Source: Gelidibacter maritimus
Lineage (GTDB): Bacteria; Bacteroidota; Bacteroidia; Flavobacteriales; Flavobacteriaceae
DNA length: 64,000 nt
Reading direction: 5' to 3'
NCBI RefSeq assembly: GCF_014062315.1
Contig: NZ_JACGLT010000004.1
Coordinates: 336,656 to 400,655, forward strand
The stretch's first letter is position 1. The number at the start of each line of letters is the position of its first letter. The notes beneath the pieces are model-generated. The model made no database searches. It saw only the letters and a program-made list of their open reading frames with translations, and was not told the origin of the DNA. Made by a program: the position numbers and the translations under genes. Positions 18,001 to 25,184 of the stretch are shown here, in pieces.

Positions 18001-18401
18001 AACGTGTTGTCGGCTCTTGATCTTCCGGTCCAATACAGTCCTGCGTAAACAATGTTGGAACAATCTGGGTTTGCTCCAAACTCATCTGAGAAAGTTAACG
18101 TTGCTGCGGACGAATTGAACGTGTTGGGATCATTGTCAATATCGACATATTTCATAGCGGAACTGTTGTTCCCGTTATTGTCATAGTTAACCAAAGTCAA
18201 ATTGGTATTTCCCAACATAGTAAAGTCACCCTTTATATTATAAATGGTTTTGTCGGGCGTAAATACTGAAGACCTTGGAGTGAAGTCTACCCTGACCTGA
18301 GCATAGGTATGAAGTGAGGTAGACAAGGCGACAACCATAACCAATACGAGCTGTAGTATTGATTTTAGGTTATTTGTTTTTGCTGAGTATAATTTTTTCA
18401 T
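12042..18401 (-). CDS. giant T9SS type B (gliding motility-associated C-terminal) surface adhesin
   Basis: A 2119-residue secreted protein. Domains in order: signal peptide (1-35, ending YAQ), a long N-terminal beta-rich region with a DUF11-like segment (about 515-640), a SprB-like repeat (about 860-940, 'TCANSNSGSIDISISGG'), about twelve HYR-like units of 75-85 residues running to about residue 1930, and a C-terminal type B domain ending 'FNRWGAMVYES...PTGTYYYVVNLK...GPIYVATK'. Each HYR-like unit carries 'RTWTATDxCGN' and ends 'xQTIxVxDxTAP' with paired Cys. Known for the family: exported by T9SS, surface attached through a PorP/SprF partner. Role as adhesin is inferred. Confidence 0.93.
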   Translation of the reverse strand: MKKLYSAKTNNLKSILQLVLVMVVALSTSLHTYAQVRVDFTPRSSVFTPDKTIYNIKGDFTMLGNTNLTLVNYDNNGNNSSAMKYVDIDNDPNTFNSSAATLTFSDEFGANPDCSNIVYAGLYWTGRSRADNTFSVTKDVSTGNSITQQVTSSEVIYDGDAIPNTNYFLTRSVSGSVTTFRFTSSGSGDTVEFFYNTSFSAANRYLKVSVNGGAQTDVPTSSLSNFNAYLDVPYTVFSNSDYTLNLNRLRLLGSNRAYVDVTFNETIPEVVQVSKTFDKRKISIKGPNATSYTQLTANADDIYYPSGIDGDMYSAYVDVTDYVRNNGKDGLYHVADIALVEGEGGSTGYYGGWGMVVVYENSQMKWKDITVFDGHAYVEGSTTVNHTLDVSGFNSAQNGPVNLKLGVMAGEGDRNISGDYFMIQRQSDNAFEPLSHNGNSITNFFNSSIQTGGTRNPSLLNNTGLDISMFDLDNSNNAIIDNNQTSTRFEYGTTQDTYIIFNITFSVDAYIPESEGLLSIQNIAGNTVNAPYVALPGDEIEYGLEIRNKGTEAIKDAKLVLPIPFTSEFVPGSITFNEYDNLFNATAPYFDPSEGATGSIVWDIAYLPLDTDLTKLLADIRFRLKTTEDCSILINNDCAPKIVILGGYIAGTGDTSNVEYSLPLIQGYQEDGVCEGEPNTDPIQVDINSEQYIIDNCTGVSIEREFLYCNFDSNGIPVSEIQAQFPQGSLFYDSYPVTDGSIQYDASNPFPATIGKVTYYAVPPGSATCSYIFTIEVTDITSSPSVSDVDYCLDETADPLTAQASDPNYTLFYYADNNPTTVGQSTLVPDTSVAGEFTYYVAEGTSADCVNTTRTPITVTVYEGPTITLEEQTNNTCANSNSGSIDISISGGSGNYTFDWEYNGLQDPDTDTEALTNLADGTYTVIVTDADTDCTATASFIIITENTDAIEITAPEAITVSGCTTDDITNGDLTSLAYSESLVTIGTAEFLTEGGTFSGDSITNVTYIDSSTGECPIIVTRTFSVTDACDQTASSTQIITIENDVPPTLVIPQDEIVECGDLTDPSATGTAIVSDSCGNVEITFSDVITPGACEGEYAINRTWTATDTCGNVATAVQTISVQDTIAPVFAALPADSTIECSVTPEFAQAVATDACDSDLTLTFEDITTPGTCEGEFAITRTWTATDACGNSATASQTINMVDTVAPILSVPVDATVECSESTDPSATGDATATDACGAATITYTDSFEEGCGNTQVITRTWTATDDCGNTTSDTQTINVVDTTPPVLTIPADVTLECSGLSRLIGEATATDTCGTTVVTFEDNVVEGCGLTQVISRTWTATDECGNSVSEVQTISIVDTTAPTITLPEDIVVECSEPTDPSATGYATGEDMCGSVQVTFDDVVAPGACDGEYSISRTWTVTDECGNTTTDTQTIFVVDNTAPVIENPATDIIVECDGTGNSNNIEAWLNSNGGATASDSCSTNLTWSNNYNGATSDCSAPIEVIFTVSDGCGNSTSTTATYAIQDVVAPVITPATNLTVECDGQGNMTDLENWLNGNAGATASDNCSIVTWSNDFNGLSDDCGATGSATVTFTATDSCGNESSTTAIFTIADTIAPVIDTLPAETTIDCSVAVEFAQATASDACSGDDITFTFEDVTTAGTCEGAYSITRTWTATDACGNASTASQTINVQDITAPVIAALPAETTIDCSVTPEFSQAVASDACGSDVTLTFNDVTTPGTCEGEYSITRTWTATDTCGNASTASQTINVKDITAPVFAELPAETTVDCSVTPEFAQATATDACSTEVTLTFEDVSTPGTCEGDYSITRTWTATDACGNVSNASQTIHVKDITAPNLVNEYESEISITCDNIPPVPELVFEDACSDDIQVNFNETSTASEDSLQYVITRTWTVSDLCNNEAVYTQTINVDNTVNIIVATGTELCNGDDLNFNLFDLLSGSYDTNGTWSVVTGTASLDGSIFNPYGLELGTYTFMYATDDEYCPTETLVDITLNDDCVVLPCGADDVIISKAVTTYADGKNDFFAITGVEGCNFTVEVQIFNRWGAMVYESNDYQNDWNGTSSKASIGSSNYVPTGTYYYVVNLKNSGLKPFAGPIYVATK
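12610..15550 (-). repeat. twelve HYR-like coding repeats; three nearly identical
   Basis: Tandem units of about 240 bases inside the adhesin gene. Units 9-11 (about 12845-13560) are the closest: on the plus strand, blocks beginning near 12843, 13083 and 13318 share long nearly identical runs around 'ccaagttct', showing recent duplication or gene conversion. Units 7 and 8 form a second, longer subtype with 'EAWLNSNGGATASD'. Confidence 0.8.
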
Positions 18402-18431
18402 AGTGATAACTTTTAAAGAAGTCAGTAGGTA

Positions 18432-18956
18432 TTATGAACGTTTATAAGAACTGTAAAAGAATATGATCTCGGGATCAGCATTCTTAAGGAATGACCTAAT
18501 CTGGTTTTCGGAAATAGGAAATTCACATTTTAAATAAATATATTTCAAATGGCTAAACCCTCTTATGGCAGCCACGTCAAAAGTGTTTCTCAAATCGTTT
18601 TCAGAAGTCAAGTTTATGGTGATGAGTTCAATTTTATTATAAAGCGCGTTTCTTTTTGAAACAAAATTGAACGATTGGGTATCCAGGAATTTTAAGACTA
18701 CTGGAGCGCCAACGCCTTCAACATTTAAAATTCCATTGTTTTTTACAAAAACGGTAGAATTTAAATTGTACAGCAAATCATATGGAAATTCGGAGGTATC
18801 ATTAGAACTTCTTTTGTGAATGCTAGCACCCTGAGTAACTGTCAGATCACGATCAGACAAATTGTGAATGACATTTTCCTGTGAAAAAACAGTACCAGAG
18901 AAAAGTCCAATAAGTATTATCATACTTAAAAACTTTGTGTTAAATTTGGAGTTCAT
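18432..18956 (-). CDS. unknown exported protein at head of T9SS operon
   Basis: 174 residues, signal peptide 1-25 ending TVFSQ, then a soluble mature part of about 150 residues that I do not recognise. It lacks a T9SS tail and lipobox, so it is probably periplasmic. It contains 'TVFVKNNGILNVEGVGAPVVLKFLDTQ' (near residue 70) and ends 'IIFFYSSYKRS'. The adhesin gene begins 30 bases downstream, making this the first gene of the operon. Context suggests a helper for the adhesin, or a small envelope protein; neither is shown by the sequence. Confidence 0.8.
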   Translation of the reverse strand: MNSKFNTKFLSMIILIGLFSGTVFSQENVIHNLSDRDLTVTQGASIHKRSSNDTSEFPYDLLYNLNSTVFVKNNGILNVEGVGAPVVLKFLDTQSFNFVSKRNALYNKIELITINLTSENDLRNTFDVAAIRGFSHLKYIYLKCEFPISENQIRSFLKNADPEIIFFYSSYKRS

Positions 18957-19297
18957 AGTCCTAAATAGTTTAATTTATCTAATTGTTTTATGACCATGGT
19001 CGCCTTTTTTACTGGCTGCCAGGTAATATGTTTTTATTTTAAGCTACCCCTTGATATAAATGGATATGCCGAAAATGAATGTGCTTAAATATGTTGAGGG
19101 AAGAAGCATTGCATAACAATGCAGGAATGGATTCATTAACATGTCTGTGATTTGGGGTCATTTACATTAATTATTAGAACAAAGCAACAGATAAGAATTA
19201 GTTAAAACAAAAATAAATGTTGAAGAGACGAAAATAATCGATAACAAGGACATACGCAACACTTTATCGATAAAAGATGCACTTAATCGAACAAAAT
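18957..19297. other. divergent intergenic region, T9SS operon / phosphatase gene
   Basis: 340 bases with no gene. It must contain the promoters of both flanking transcripts. Two ATCGATAA motifs lie at 19238 and 19266. No clear TAnnTTTG box on either strand. Confidence 0.5.
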
Positions 19298-19783
19298 ATG
19301 AAGACAATTGTACTGATAAGACATGCAAAATCCTCTTGGGACCACGATGTCAGTGACTTAAACAGGCCTTTAAGCAAGCGAGGTTTTACTGATGCTAATC
19401 TGGTTTCGAAAGCGTTTAAATCTTATGGTTTTAGCCCTGATGCTATTTATTCCAGTCCAGCAAATAGAGCCATTACGACCTGTAGTATATTCATGGAAAA
19501 CTTGAATTTTTCGAAAGATTTGTTAACCATAGACCATAAAATCTACGATTTTGGAGGTAATCAGGTTCGACGTTTTTTAAAATCGTTAAACGAAGGTTTG
19601 CAGAAAGTCGTGATATTTGGCCATAATCATGCGTTTACCTCGCTGGTTAATAGTTTTGGCGATTTAGACATTGATAATTTACCAACATCTGGTTTGGTCA
19701 TGATTGACTTTAACGTGAATCATTGGCAAGATATAGGACAAGGAGAGACCAAATTGTACTTAAAACCAAAAGATTTTAAATAA
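19298..19783 (+). CDS. SixA-like histidine phosphatase
   Basis: The ATG at 19298 gives 161 residues starting directly with the 'TIVLIRHAKSSWDH' strand; an ATG at 19277 would add seven residues and is less likely. Phosphoglycerate-mutase/SixA fold: RH at 8-9 is the phospho-acceptor motif, 'SSPANRAITT' the second Arg region, and 'VIFGHNHAFTSLV' carries the second catalytic His. SixA of E. coli removes phosphate from histidine phosphotransfer proteins, but many small members act on other phospho-substrates, so the target is unknown. It precedes ppk1 by 150 bases with a separate promoter between. Confidence 0.9.
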   Translation: MKTIVLIRHAKSSWDHDVSDLNRPLSKRGFTDANLVSKAFKSYGFSPDAIYSSPANRAITTCSIFMENLNFSKDLLTIDHKIYDFGGNQVRRFLKSLNEGLQKVVIFGHNHAFTSLVNSFGDLDIDNLPTSGLVMIDFNVNHWQDIGQGETKLYLKPKDFK

Positions 19784-19898
19784 ATGATCTTACTTTTGAG
19801 ACAAAGTCAGTTCCGTTTCTATAGATTTCGGATCGATTTCTGAAAAAACTAATCGCTATATCTTATATAGTGACTTTCGTTTTAAGTTTTAAATAGAA

Positions 19899-19906
19899 TA
19901 TATTTG
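19899..19906 (+). promoter_or_regulatory. -7 promoter box of ppk1-ppx
   Basis: TATATTTG matches TAnnTTTG exactly, 29 bases before the ppk1 ATG. No clear -33 TTG at the expected spacing. Confidence 0.55.
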
Positions 19907-19934
19907 TGATAGATTAAAACCAGTCCGCACTTTA

Positions 19935-21995
19935 ATGGTAAAAGATATAAATTCCAATACATACATCAATAGAGAGTTGAGCTGGTTACAGTTTAACGAA
20001 CGGGTTCTGCAGGAAGCAGAAGATGAAACTGTTCCGCTTATTGAGCGTCTTCGGTTTTTGGGCATTTTTTCAAACAATTTAGATGAGTTCTTTAAAGTGA
20101 GATATGCCACTGTAAAACGAATCGATGAAGCAGGAAAAACTGGTAAAAGTGAGCTTGGAGGTATTTCAGCAGGCGAGTTGTTGGAAATTATCACACAAAT
20201 TGTAATCAAGCAACAAAGTGATAGCCTTGAAATTTTAGCAACCATCCACAAACGGTTGGAAGATCAAAACATTCATATTGTCAATGAAACACAAATTGAC
20301 GATTCTCAGCACCGTTTTATAAAAAAATATTTTCTTCAGCATGTGAGCCCTGCCTTGGTTATCATCATTTTGAGCGATCTGGTGAAACTGCCCACATTAA
20401 AAGACAGTGCAGCGTATCTTGCCGTTAAAATGGTGTTTAGCAACAAAAAAAAGCAATTTGCTCTTATTGAGATTCCTAAAACATTAGATCGGTTTGTTGT
20501 TTTACCAAAAAAGGGACGTGATAATTACATCATTATGATAGATGATTTATTACGCTATTGTCTGAATGATATTTTTAATATTTTTAAATATGAATCGGTT
20601 TCGGCCCACATGATTAAAATAACTCGCGATGGCGAATTGGATTTTGAAAGTGACCTGAGTAAGAGTTTTATAGAAAAGATTTCTGATAGTGTCAAGCATC
20701 GACAATTAGGAGAGCCGGTTAGATTTGTGTATGATAAAACCATTGATGAGGAGACTTTGAAACTGCTTATGAACATAATGGGTATTGACTCTAAAGACAG
20801 TATTATTCCTGGTGGGCGTTACCATAATAGGCGTGATTATATGGATTTTCCGAGTTTGGGAAGAACCGATTTATTATATGAGAAAATAACCCCATTGCCA
20901 ATTAAAGGATTGAGTTTAGAGACGAGTATCTTTAATAATATTGCAAAAAAGGATTATTTGCTGCATACACCGTATCAGACCTTTACTTATGTTGTGAAGT
21001 TTTTAAGAGAAGCCGCCTTGGATCCTAAAGTAAAGAACATAAAAATTACCATTTATCGTTTGGCGCAAATATCGCATGTGGCAAGTTCGTTGATCAATGC
21101 TGCAAAAAACGGTAAAAAAGTTACCGTAGCCATAGAGCTCCAGGCGCGTTTTGATGAACAGGCCAATATTGATTATGCTGAACAAATGCAGACGGATGGT
21201 ATCAATCTCCTGTTTGGTGTTAAAGGACTTAAGGTCCATAGTAAAATGTGTGTCATTGAGCGAGAAGAAAATAATAAAATCAAACGATACGGGTTTTTAA
21301 GTACGGGTAATTTCAATGAATCTACAGCTAAACTTTATACGGATTACACTTTATTTACCTCCGACCAACGAATTTTAAAAGACGTGGTCAAAGTTTTTGA
21401 TTTTTTTGAAATCAATTATAAAATTTTTAGATATAAACATATTATCGTATCTCCACATTATACCAAAACAAAATTGTTTAAGCTGATTGATGCTGAAATT
21501 GAAAACGTCAAAAACGGCAAACCAGCTTATATGAAATTGAAGCTCAATAGTCTTTCAAGTTACATGATGGTTGATAAGCTTTACGAAGCCAGTAGAGCGG
21601 GAGTAAAAATCCAAATGATTGTAAGGGGCATTTGTTGTTTGGTTCCTGGCATCAAGGGAATGAGTGAAAATATAGAAGTGATCAGCATCATTGATAAGTT
21701 TTTGGAGCATACAAGGTTATTGGTATTTTGTAACAACGATGACCCCAAGATCTTTATTTCTTCGGCAGATTGGATGTCAAGAAATATTGAAAATAGGGTG
21801 GAAGTCACCTGTCCTATTTATGATCAAGACATTAAAAATGAGCTATTGGATGTTTTTGAAATTGCCTGGAACGACAATGTTAAGGCGCGCCTATTGTGTG
21901 GCACGCATGAAAACAAATATAGACATAACCACTTACCCAAAGTAAGATCGCAATTTGAGATCTATAACTACTACGTCAATAAACTACAAGATTAA
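19935..21995 (+). CDS. ppk1: polyphosphate kinase 1
   Basis: Synthesises inorganic polyphosphate from ATP by way of a phospho-histidine, at the inner membrane face. 686 residues, the family norm. N-terminal 'INRELSWLQFNERVLQEA' (about 8-25), middle 'FLREAALDPKVKNIKITIYR', 'VELQARFDEQANIDYAEQ'-type segment followed by 'GLKVHSKMCVI', whose His is the expected phospho-acceptor, and C-terminal 'IIDKFLEHTRLLVF' with the second conserved His plus 'SADWMSRNIENRVEV'. The ppx gene begins 3 bases after its stop, so both are co-transcribed. Confidence 0.96.
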   Translation: MVKDINSNTYINRELSWLQFNERVLQEAEDETVPLIERLRFLGIFSNNLDEFFKVRYATVKRIDEAGKTGKSELGGISAGELLEIITQIVIKQQSDSLEILATIHKRLEDQNIHIVNETQIDDSQHRFIKKYFLQHVSPALVIIILSDLVKLPTLKDSAAYLAVKMVFSNKKKQFALIEIPKTLDRFVVLPKKGRDNYIIMIDDLLRYCLNDIFNIFKYESVSAHMIKITRDGELDFESDLSKSFIEKISDSVKHRQLGEPVRFVYDKTIDEETLKLLMNIMGIDSKDSIIPGGRYHNRRDYMDFPSLGRTDLLYEKITPLPIKGLSLETSIFNNIAKKDYLLHTPYQTFTYVVKFLREAALDPKVKNIKITIYRLAQISHVASSLINAAKNGKKVTVAIELQARFDEQANIDYAEQMQTDGINLLFGVKGLKVHSKMCVIEREENNKIKRYGFLSTGNFNESTAKLYTDYTLFTSDQRILKDVVKVFDFFEINYKIFRYKHIIVSPHYTKTKLFKLIDAEIENVKNGKPAYMKLKLNSLSSYMMVDKLYEASRAGVKIQMIVRGICCLVPGIKGMSENIEVISIIDKFLEHTRLLVFCNNDDPKIFISSADWMSRNIENRVEVTCPIYDQDIKNELLDVFEIAWNDNVKARLLCGTHENKYRHNHLPKVRSQFEIYNYYVNKLQD

Positions 21996-21998
21996 ACT

Positions 21999-22907
21999 AT
22001 GCTGAACATTAAAAAATATGCGGCTATTGATATTGGTTCCAATGCGGTACGCTTGCTTATTTCAAACATAATTGAACAAAAAGGTAAACCAACTCTATTT
22101 AGAAAGAGCTCCTTGGTACGTGTACCAATACGTTTAGGAGCAGACGTTTTTTTAAATCAAAAAATTTCTAAAGAAAATGAATTGCGTATGGTAGATACCA
22201 TGAACGCTTTTAAATTACTCATGAGATCGCATAGGGTAGTTGCCTATAAAGCTTGCGCCACCTCTGCAATGCGTGAAGCTGAAAACGGAAGTGACATTGT
22301 GAAATTGATTAAAAAACAAACCAAAATAAAGATTGATGTTATTGATGGTGAAGAGGAAGCATCCATTATTGCCGCTACAGATTTAAACCAATTTATAGAC
22401 CGGACAAAAACTTATCTGTATGTGGATGTCGGTGGTGGTAGCACTGAGTTTTCTGTGATTCATAAAGGGGAAACAGCAGCTTCAAAATCATTTAAAATTG
22501 GAACAGTAAGATTATTGAATGATATCGTTCAAAAAGAGGTCTGGTTGGAATTGGAGGCGTGGATCAAAGAAAGTACTAAAGATTATGAGAAAATTGAACT
22601 GTTGGGTTCCGGTGGAAACATTAATAAAATTTTCAAAATTTCAGGAAGGGCTGCAGGTAAGCCATTAACTTATTTCTATTTAACCTCTTACTACAACATG
22701 CTCCAAACCTATAGTTATGAAGAACGTATTACAGAGTTGGACCTTAATCAAGATAGAGCCGATGTAATTATTCCTGCTACACGAATTTACCTTTCAGCCA
22801 TGAAATGGAGTAATGCCAAGTATATTTACGTACCGAAAATTGGGCTTTCTGACGGGATTGTAAAAAGTGTTTATTTTGGAACGGTCTCAAGTGTAAACTT
22901 GGTATAG
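21999..22907 (+). CDS. ppx: Ppx/GppA-family exopolyphosphatase
   Basis: Hydrolyses terminal phosphate from polyphosphate, or pppGpp in some family members. 302 residues, the short single-catalytic-module form without the C-terminal HD domain of E. coli PPX. ASKHA-fold motifs: 'AAIDIGSNAVRLLI' (7-20), 'ACATSAMREAENG' near 87, and the phosphate loop 'VDVGGGSTEFSVI' near 144. A later 'LGSGGNINKI' segment completes the nucleotide-fold pattern. It starts 3 bases after ppk1, so synthesis and breakdown of polyphosphate are encoded by one message. Confidence 0.93.
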   Translation: MLNIKKYAAIDIGSNAVRLLISNIIEQKGKPTLFRKSSLVRVPIRLGADVFLNQKISKENELRMVDTMNAFKLLMRSHRVVAYKACATSAMREAENGSDIVKLIKKQTKIKIDVIDGEEEASIIAATDLNQFIDRTKTYLYVDVGGGSTEFSVIHKGETAASKSFKIGTVRLLNDIVQKEVWLELEAWIKESTKDYEKIELLGSGGNINKIFKISGRAAGKPLTYFYLTSYYNMLQTYSYEERITELDLNQDRADVIIPATRIYLSAMKWSNAKYIYVPKIGLSDGIVKSVYFGTVSSVNLV

Positions 22908-23000
22908 ATTAGCCGTTTATCTTCTTTTTATTGTTACATATCTAATATTTCATTAGAATAATAATATTCAATATATATTCACAGCCTCAAATCATGAATT

Positions 23001-23528
23001 ATGAAAAAACTATTTACACTATTGCTTATCGCAAGTATGACGACTTTGTCATTTTCTCAAGACATCAGTTATGGGGTTCACTTTGCCACCAATGTCTCTA
23101 ATATGGATTATGAAGTGGATGGGATCAGGACCAATCCACATCGAAACGGATTTGTTTTTGGTGCCTTTGTTGATTTTGGATTGACCGAAACGCTTGCTGT
23201 TATGACTGAGCTACAGTATTCGCCAGAAGGTGCTAATTTACAGCATTATAAAACTGATTACCTCAACCTTCCGGTGATATTGAACTACAATATTTTTGGA
23301 GGATTCAAGGTTGGTGTTGGCCCTCAAGTGGGGCTTAAAATCCATAAGCACCGTGACGGATTTAAGAACCTTGTATTCTCAGGTGTAGGTCTTGCTGAAT
23401 ATATGATTACTGAGGAGTTTGGAATTGATTTCCGTTATTTGTACGGAATTTCAAACGTGTTTGATGATGAGCTTAACATTAAAGCAACTCAAGGTGTGAT
23501 GCAGTTTGGCTTCACCTACAGACTTTAA
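23001..23528 (+). CDS. small outer-membrane beta-barrel protein
   Basis: 175 residues with a signal peptide (1-19, ending LSFSQ) followed by amphipathic beta strands: 'YGVHFATNVSNMDYEV', 'GFVFGAFVDFGLTETLAVMTELQYSPEG', 'YLNLPVILNYNIFGGFKVGVGPQVGLK' and a C-terminal strand ending in an aromatic-x-aromatic-like 'FGFTYRL'. This is the porin-family / OMP_b-brl_2 type common in Bacteroidota. No specific ligand or role can be assigned. It lies 94 bases after ppx, probably with its own promoter. Confidence 0.88.
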   Translation: MKKLFTLLLIASMTTLSFSQDISYGVHFATNVSNMDYEVDGIRTNPHRNGFVFGAFVDFGLTETLAVMTELQYSPEGANLQHYKTDYLNLPVILNYNIFGGFKVGVGPQVGLKIHKHRDGFKNLVFSGVGLAEYMITEEFGIDFRYLYGISNVFDDELNIKATQGVMQFGFTYRL

Positions 23529-23801
23529 AATTGCTCAAAACATAAATAGCTAAATCACACATGGACTAAAGTGCTATAGGTTTCTAAAACAGATTGAAAG
23601 TCTCTTACACCTGCCTGACGCCAATCAGGTTCGTGAAATTTATGCTAATAAATTAAGCCTCTTTTTTCAGGGAGCTAATGAATCTATGAAAACCTATCGG
23701 CCGGCAGGTTCGTGATCCCGATAGTTAGCGGGAGGGGTCAAAATTTTTAGAAGCTAAAGCGAGACGCACTAAAGTACATAGTTTTAACTTATTCTGAGAC
23801 C
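23529..23801. other. gap with short direct and inverted repeats
   Basis: No gene. CAGGTTCGTGA occurs twice (about 23627 and 23706), and TCCCGatagttagCGGGA near 23717 is a short inverted repeat resembling the CCAATAGCTATTGG palindrome at 43529. Confidence 0.5.
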
Positions 23802-23830
23802 AAAAAAGCTCCATCATTGTGGAGCTTTAT
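23802..23830. terminator. bidirectional terminator, beta-barrel gene / miaE
   Basis: AAAGCTCCA-TCATTG-TGGAGCTTT between convergent genes, with A run before the stem. Confidence 0.85.
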
Positions 23831-23874
23831 GCATTCTAAGCCTATTTAAGACTTAAAATTTGATGTATAAGAGA

Positions 23875-24456
23875 TTACCCGTGAATTGTTTCGCTCTTAC
23901 TTAAATTTTTCATGATTTCTGCTTCATAATCCAACAGATCATTCCATTTTTTATCCACTTCCTTTCGGTCGCCATATTGTCTGGCAAAACCTAAAAACAT
24001 AGTGTAATGATTGGCCTCGCTAACCATCAATTTTCGGTAGAATTCTGCCAGCTCCTTATCCTCCAATTCCTCAGAGAGCAATCGGAAGCGTTCACAGCTT
24101 CTCGCTTCAATTAGAGCCGCATAGAGTAGCCTATGGACTAATTGCGTAGTCCTGCTACCACCTTTCGGGAAGAACTTGAGTAATTGCACTACATAATCGT
24201 CTTTTCGATCTCTACCCAGGGTCCAACCGTTTTCTAGTATTTTGTCGTGCACCATTTTAAAATGGCTGATTTCCTCTTTAACCAAAGCTACCATTTCCTG
24301 TACTAACTCCGTATATTCAGGGAAACTTACAATGAGTGATATGGCCGTACTGGTCGCTTTTTGTTCGCAATAGGCATGATCTGTTAAGATGTCTTCTATG
24401 TTTTTTTCAACAATATTGACCCAACGTGGATCTGTAGGTAATTTTAATCCGAGCAT
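23875..24456 (-). CDS. miaE: tRNA 2-methylthio-N6-isopentenyladenosine hydroxylase
   Basis: Di-iron enzyme that hydroxylates the isopentenyl group of ms2i6A at tRNA position 37. 193 residues, the family norm. Ferritin-like fold with iron ligands in 'EEISH' (61-65), 'LIEARSCERF' and 'EANHYTMF'; N-terminal 'PTDPRWVNIVEKNIEDILTDHAYCEQKA' is highly typical. Monocistronic: a terminator lies downstream at 23802, and the upstream gap carries the palindrome AGGTTAACCT at 24472-24481 about 15-25 bases before the start. Oxygen-dependent, so the host is aerobic. Confidence 0.95.
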   Translation of the reverse strand: MLGLKLPTDPRWVNIVEKNIEDILTDHAYCEQKATSTAISLIVSFPEYTELVQEMVALVKEEISHFKMVHDKILENGWTLGRDRKDDYVVQLLKFFPKGGSRTTQLVHRLLYAALIEARSCERFRLLSEELEDKELAEFYRKLMVSEANHYTMFLGFARQYGDRKEVDKKWNDLLDYEAEIMKNLSKSETIHG

Positions 24457-24602
24457 AATTTTTAATTTAAAAGGTTAACCTCCTTTTATTATATATCTAA
24501 ATAACAATTTGATTTCCTAATTTCTGCCGCTAACATAACGATAATTTTCACGACATCCTTTTCTTTCTTCCCTGCTATTTATGTCGAACAGAAAATTTAT
24601 CT

Positions 24603-25163
24603 CTACCCACGTTCTTCAATCAATTTAAATGACTTTTGACCATAACCGTCAATGGAGATTCTATACATTTTAAATGCCATATTTCTTGGGTTGATAAAAG
24701 ACATTTCCAGTTTGATATCATCAACTGTAGAAAGTTCTTGATTTAGCCAGACATGTTGCAAGGTGGCATTGTTCCAGAATTGATCAGTTGAATTGCCTTT
24801 AAATTGCATTGCAGAAATGTGCGTTCTGAAAATGTCTTTAGATGCTTTGGAAATAACAACCTCTGATTCAAAAACACGATGATAATTAACTTCCCCTAGG
24901 TTGGAGTTCGTAGAACTAAGGATTAAAATTTGATTATCACTTAAAGAGTAGTTTTTAATGTGGACATTCGTTGTATTTGCAATAAGTGTGTCGGTCACTA
25001 TTTCCACATGAGCTTCAGGATGATATTTGACCGTTTCTAAAACTCTATGCTTTTGATTGAATTCTGAAATAGATTGTTCCAATGCTTCTTTTTTGGTTTG
25101 TCGTTTATCACAGTTGAAGCATAGGACTGAAATTAGGATTAGTATGATAAAGGAATTTTTCAT
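24603..25163 (-). CDS. unknown lipoprotein downstream of dnaX
   Basis: 186 residues with a lipoprotein signal: hydrophobic stretch then 'LCFNCDK', Cys at about 18. The mature part begins with charged helix 'QTKKEALEQSISEFNQKHRVLE' and continues as mostly beta strands. I recognise it only as a small Bacteroidota lipoprotein of the DUF4738-like sort, a weak assignment. It starts 21 bases after the dnaX stop, so it is likely in the same transcript, which is not informative about its job. Confidence 0.82.
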   Translation of the reverse strand: MKNSFIILILISVLCFNCDKRQTKKEALEQSISEFNQKHRVLETVKYHPEAHVEIVTDTLIANTTNVHIKNYSLSDNQILILSSTNSNLGEVNYHRVFESEVVISKASKDIFRTHISAMQFKGNSTDQFWNNATLQHVWLNQELSTVDDIKLEMSFINPRNMAFKMYRISIDGYGQKSFKLIEERG

Positions 25164-25184
25164 ATTAAAAACGTAACTTTGCGC

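Noticed and set aside
12042..18401. Adhesin repeats considered as a CRISPR or other DNA-level array
   Set aside because: Units are about 240 bp, continuous coding sequence, with protein-level conservation; no short direct repeats with unique spacers occur anywhere in the window.
24469..24487. AAAGGAGG (minus strand) upstream of miaE as a Shine-Dalgarno site
   Set aside because: It is about 25 bases from the start codon, too far; it is part of a palindrome, and the group does not use such sites.
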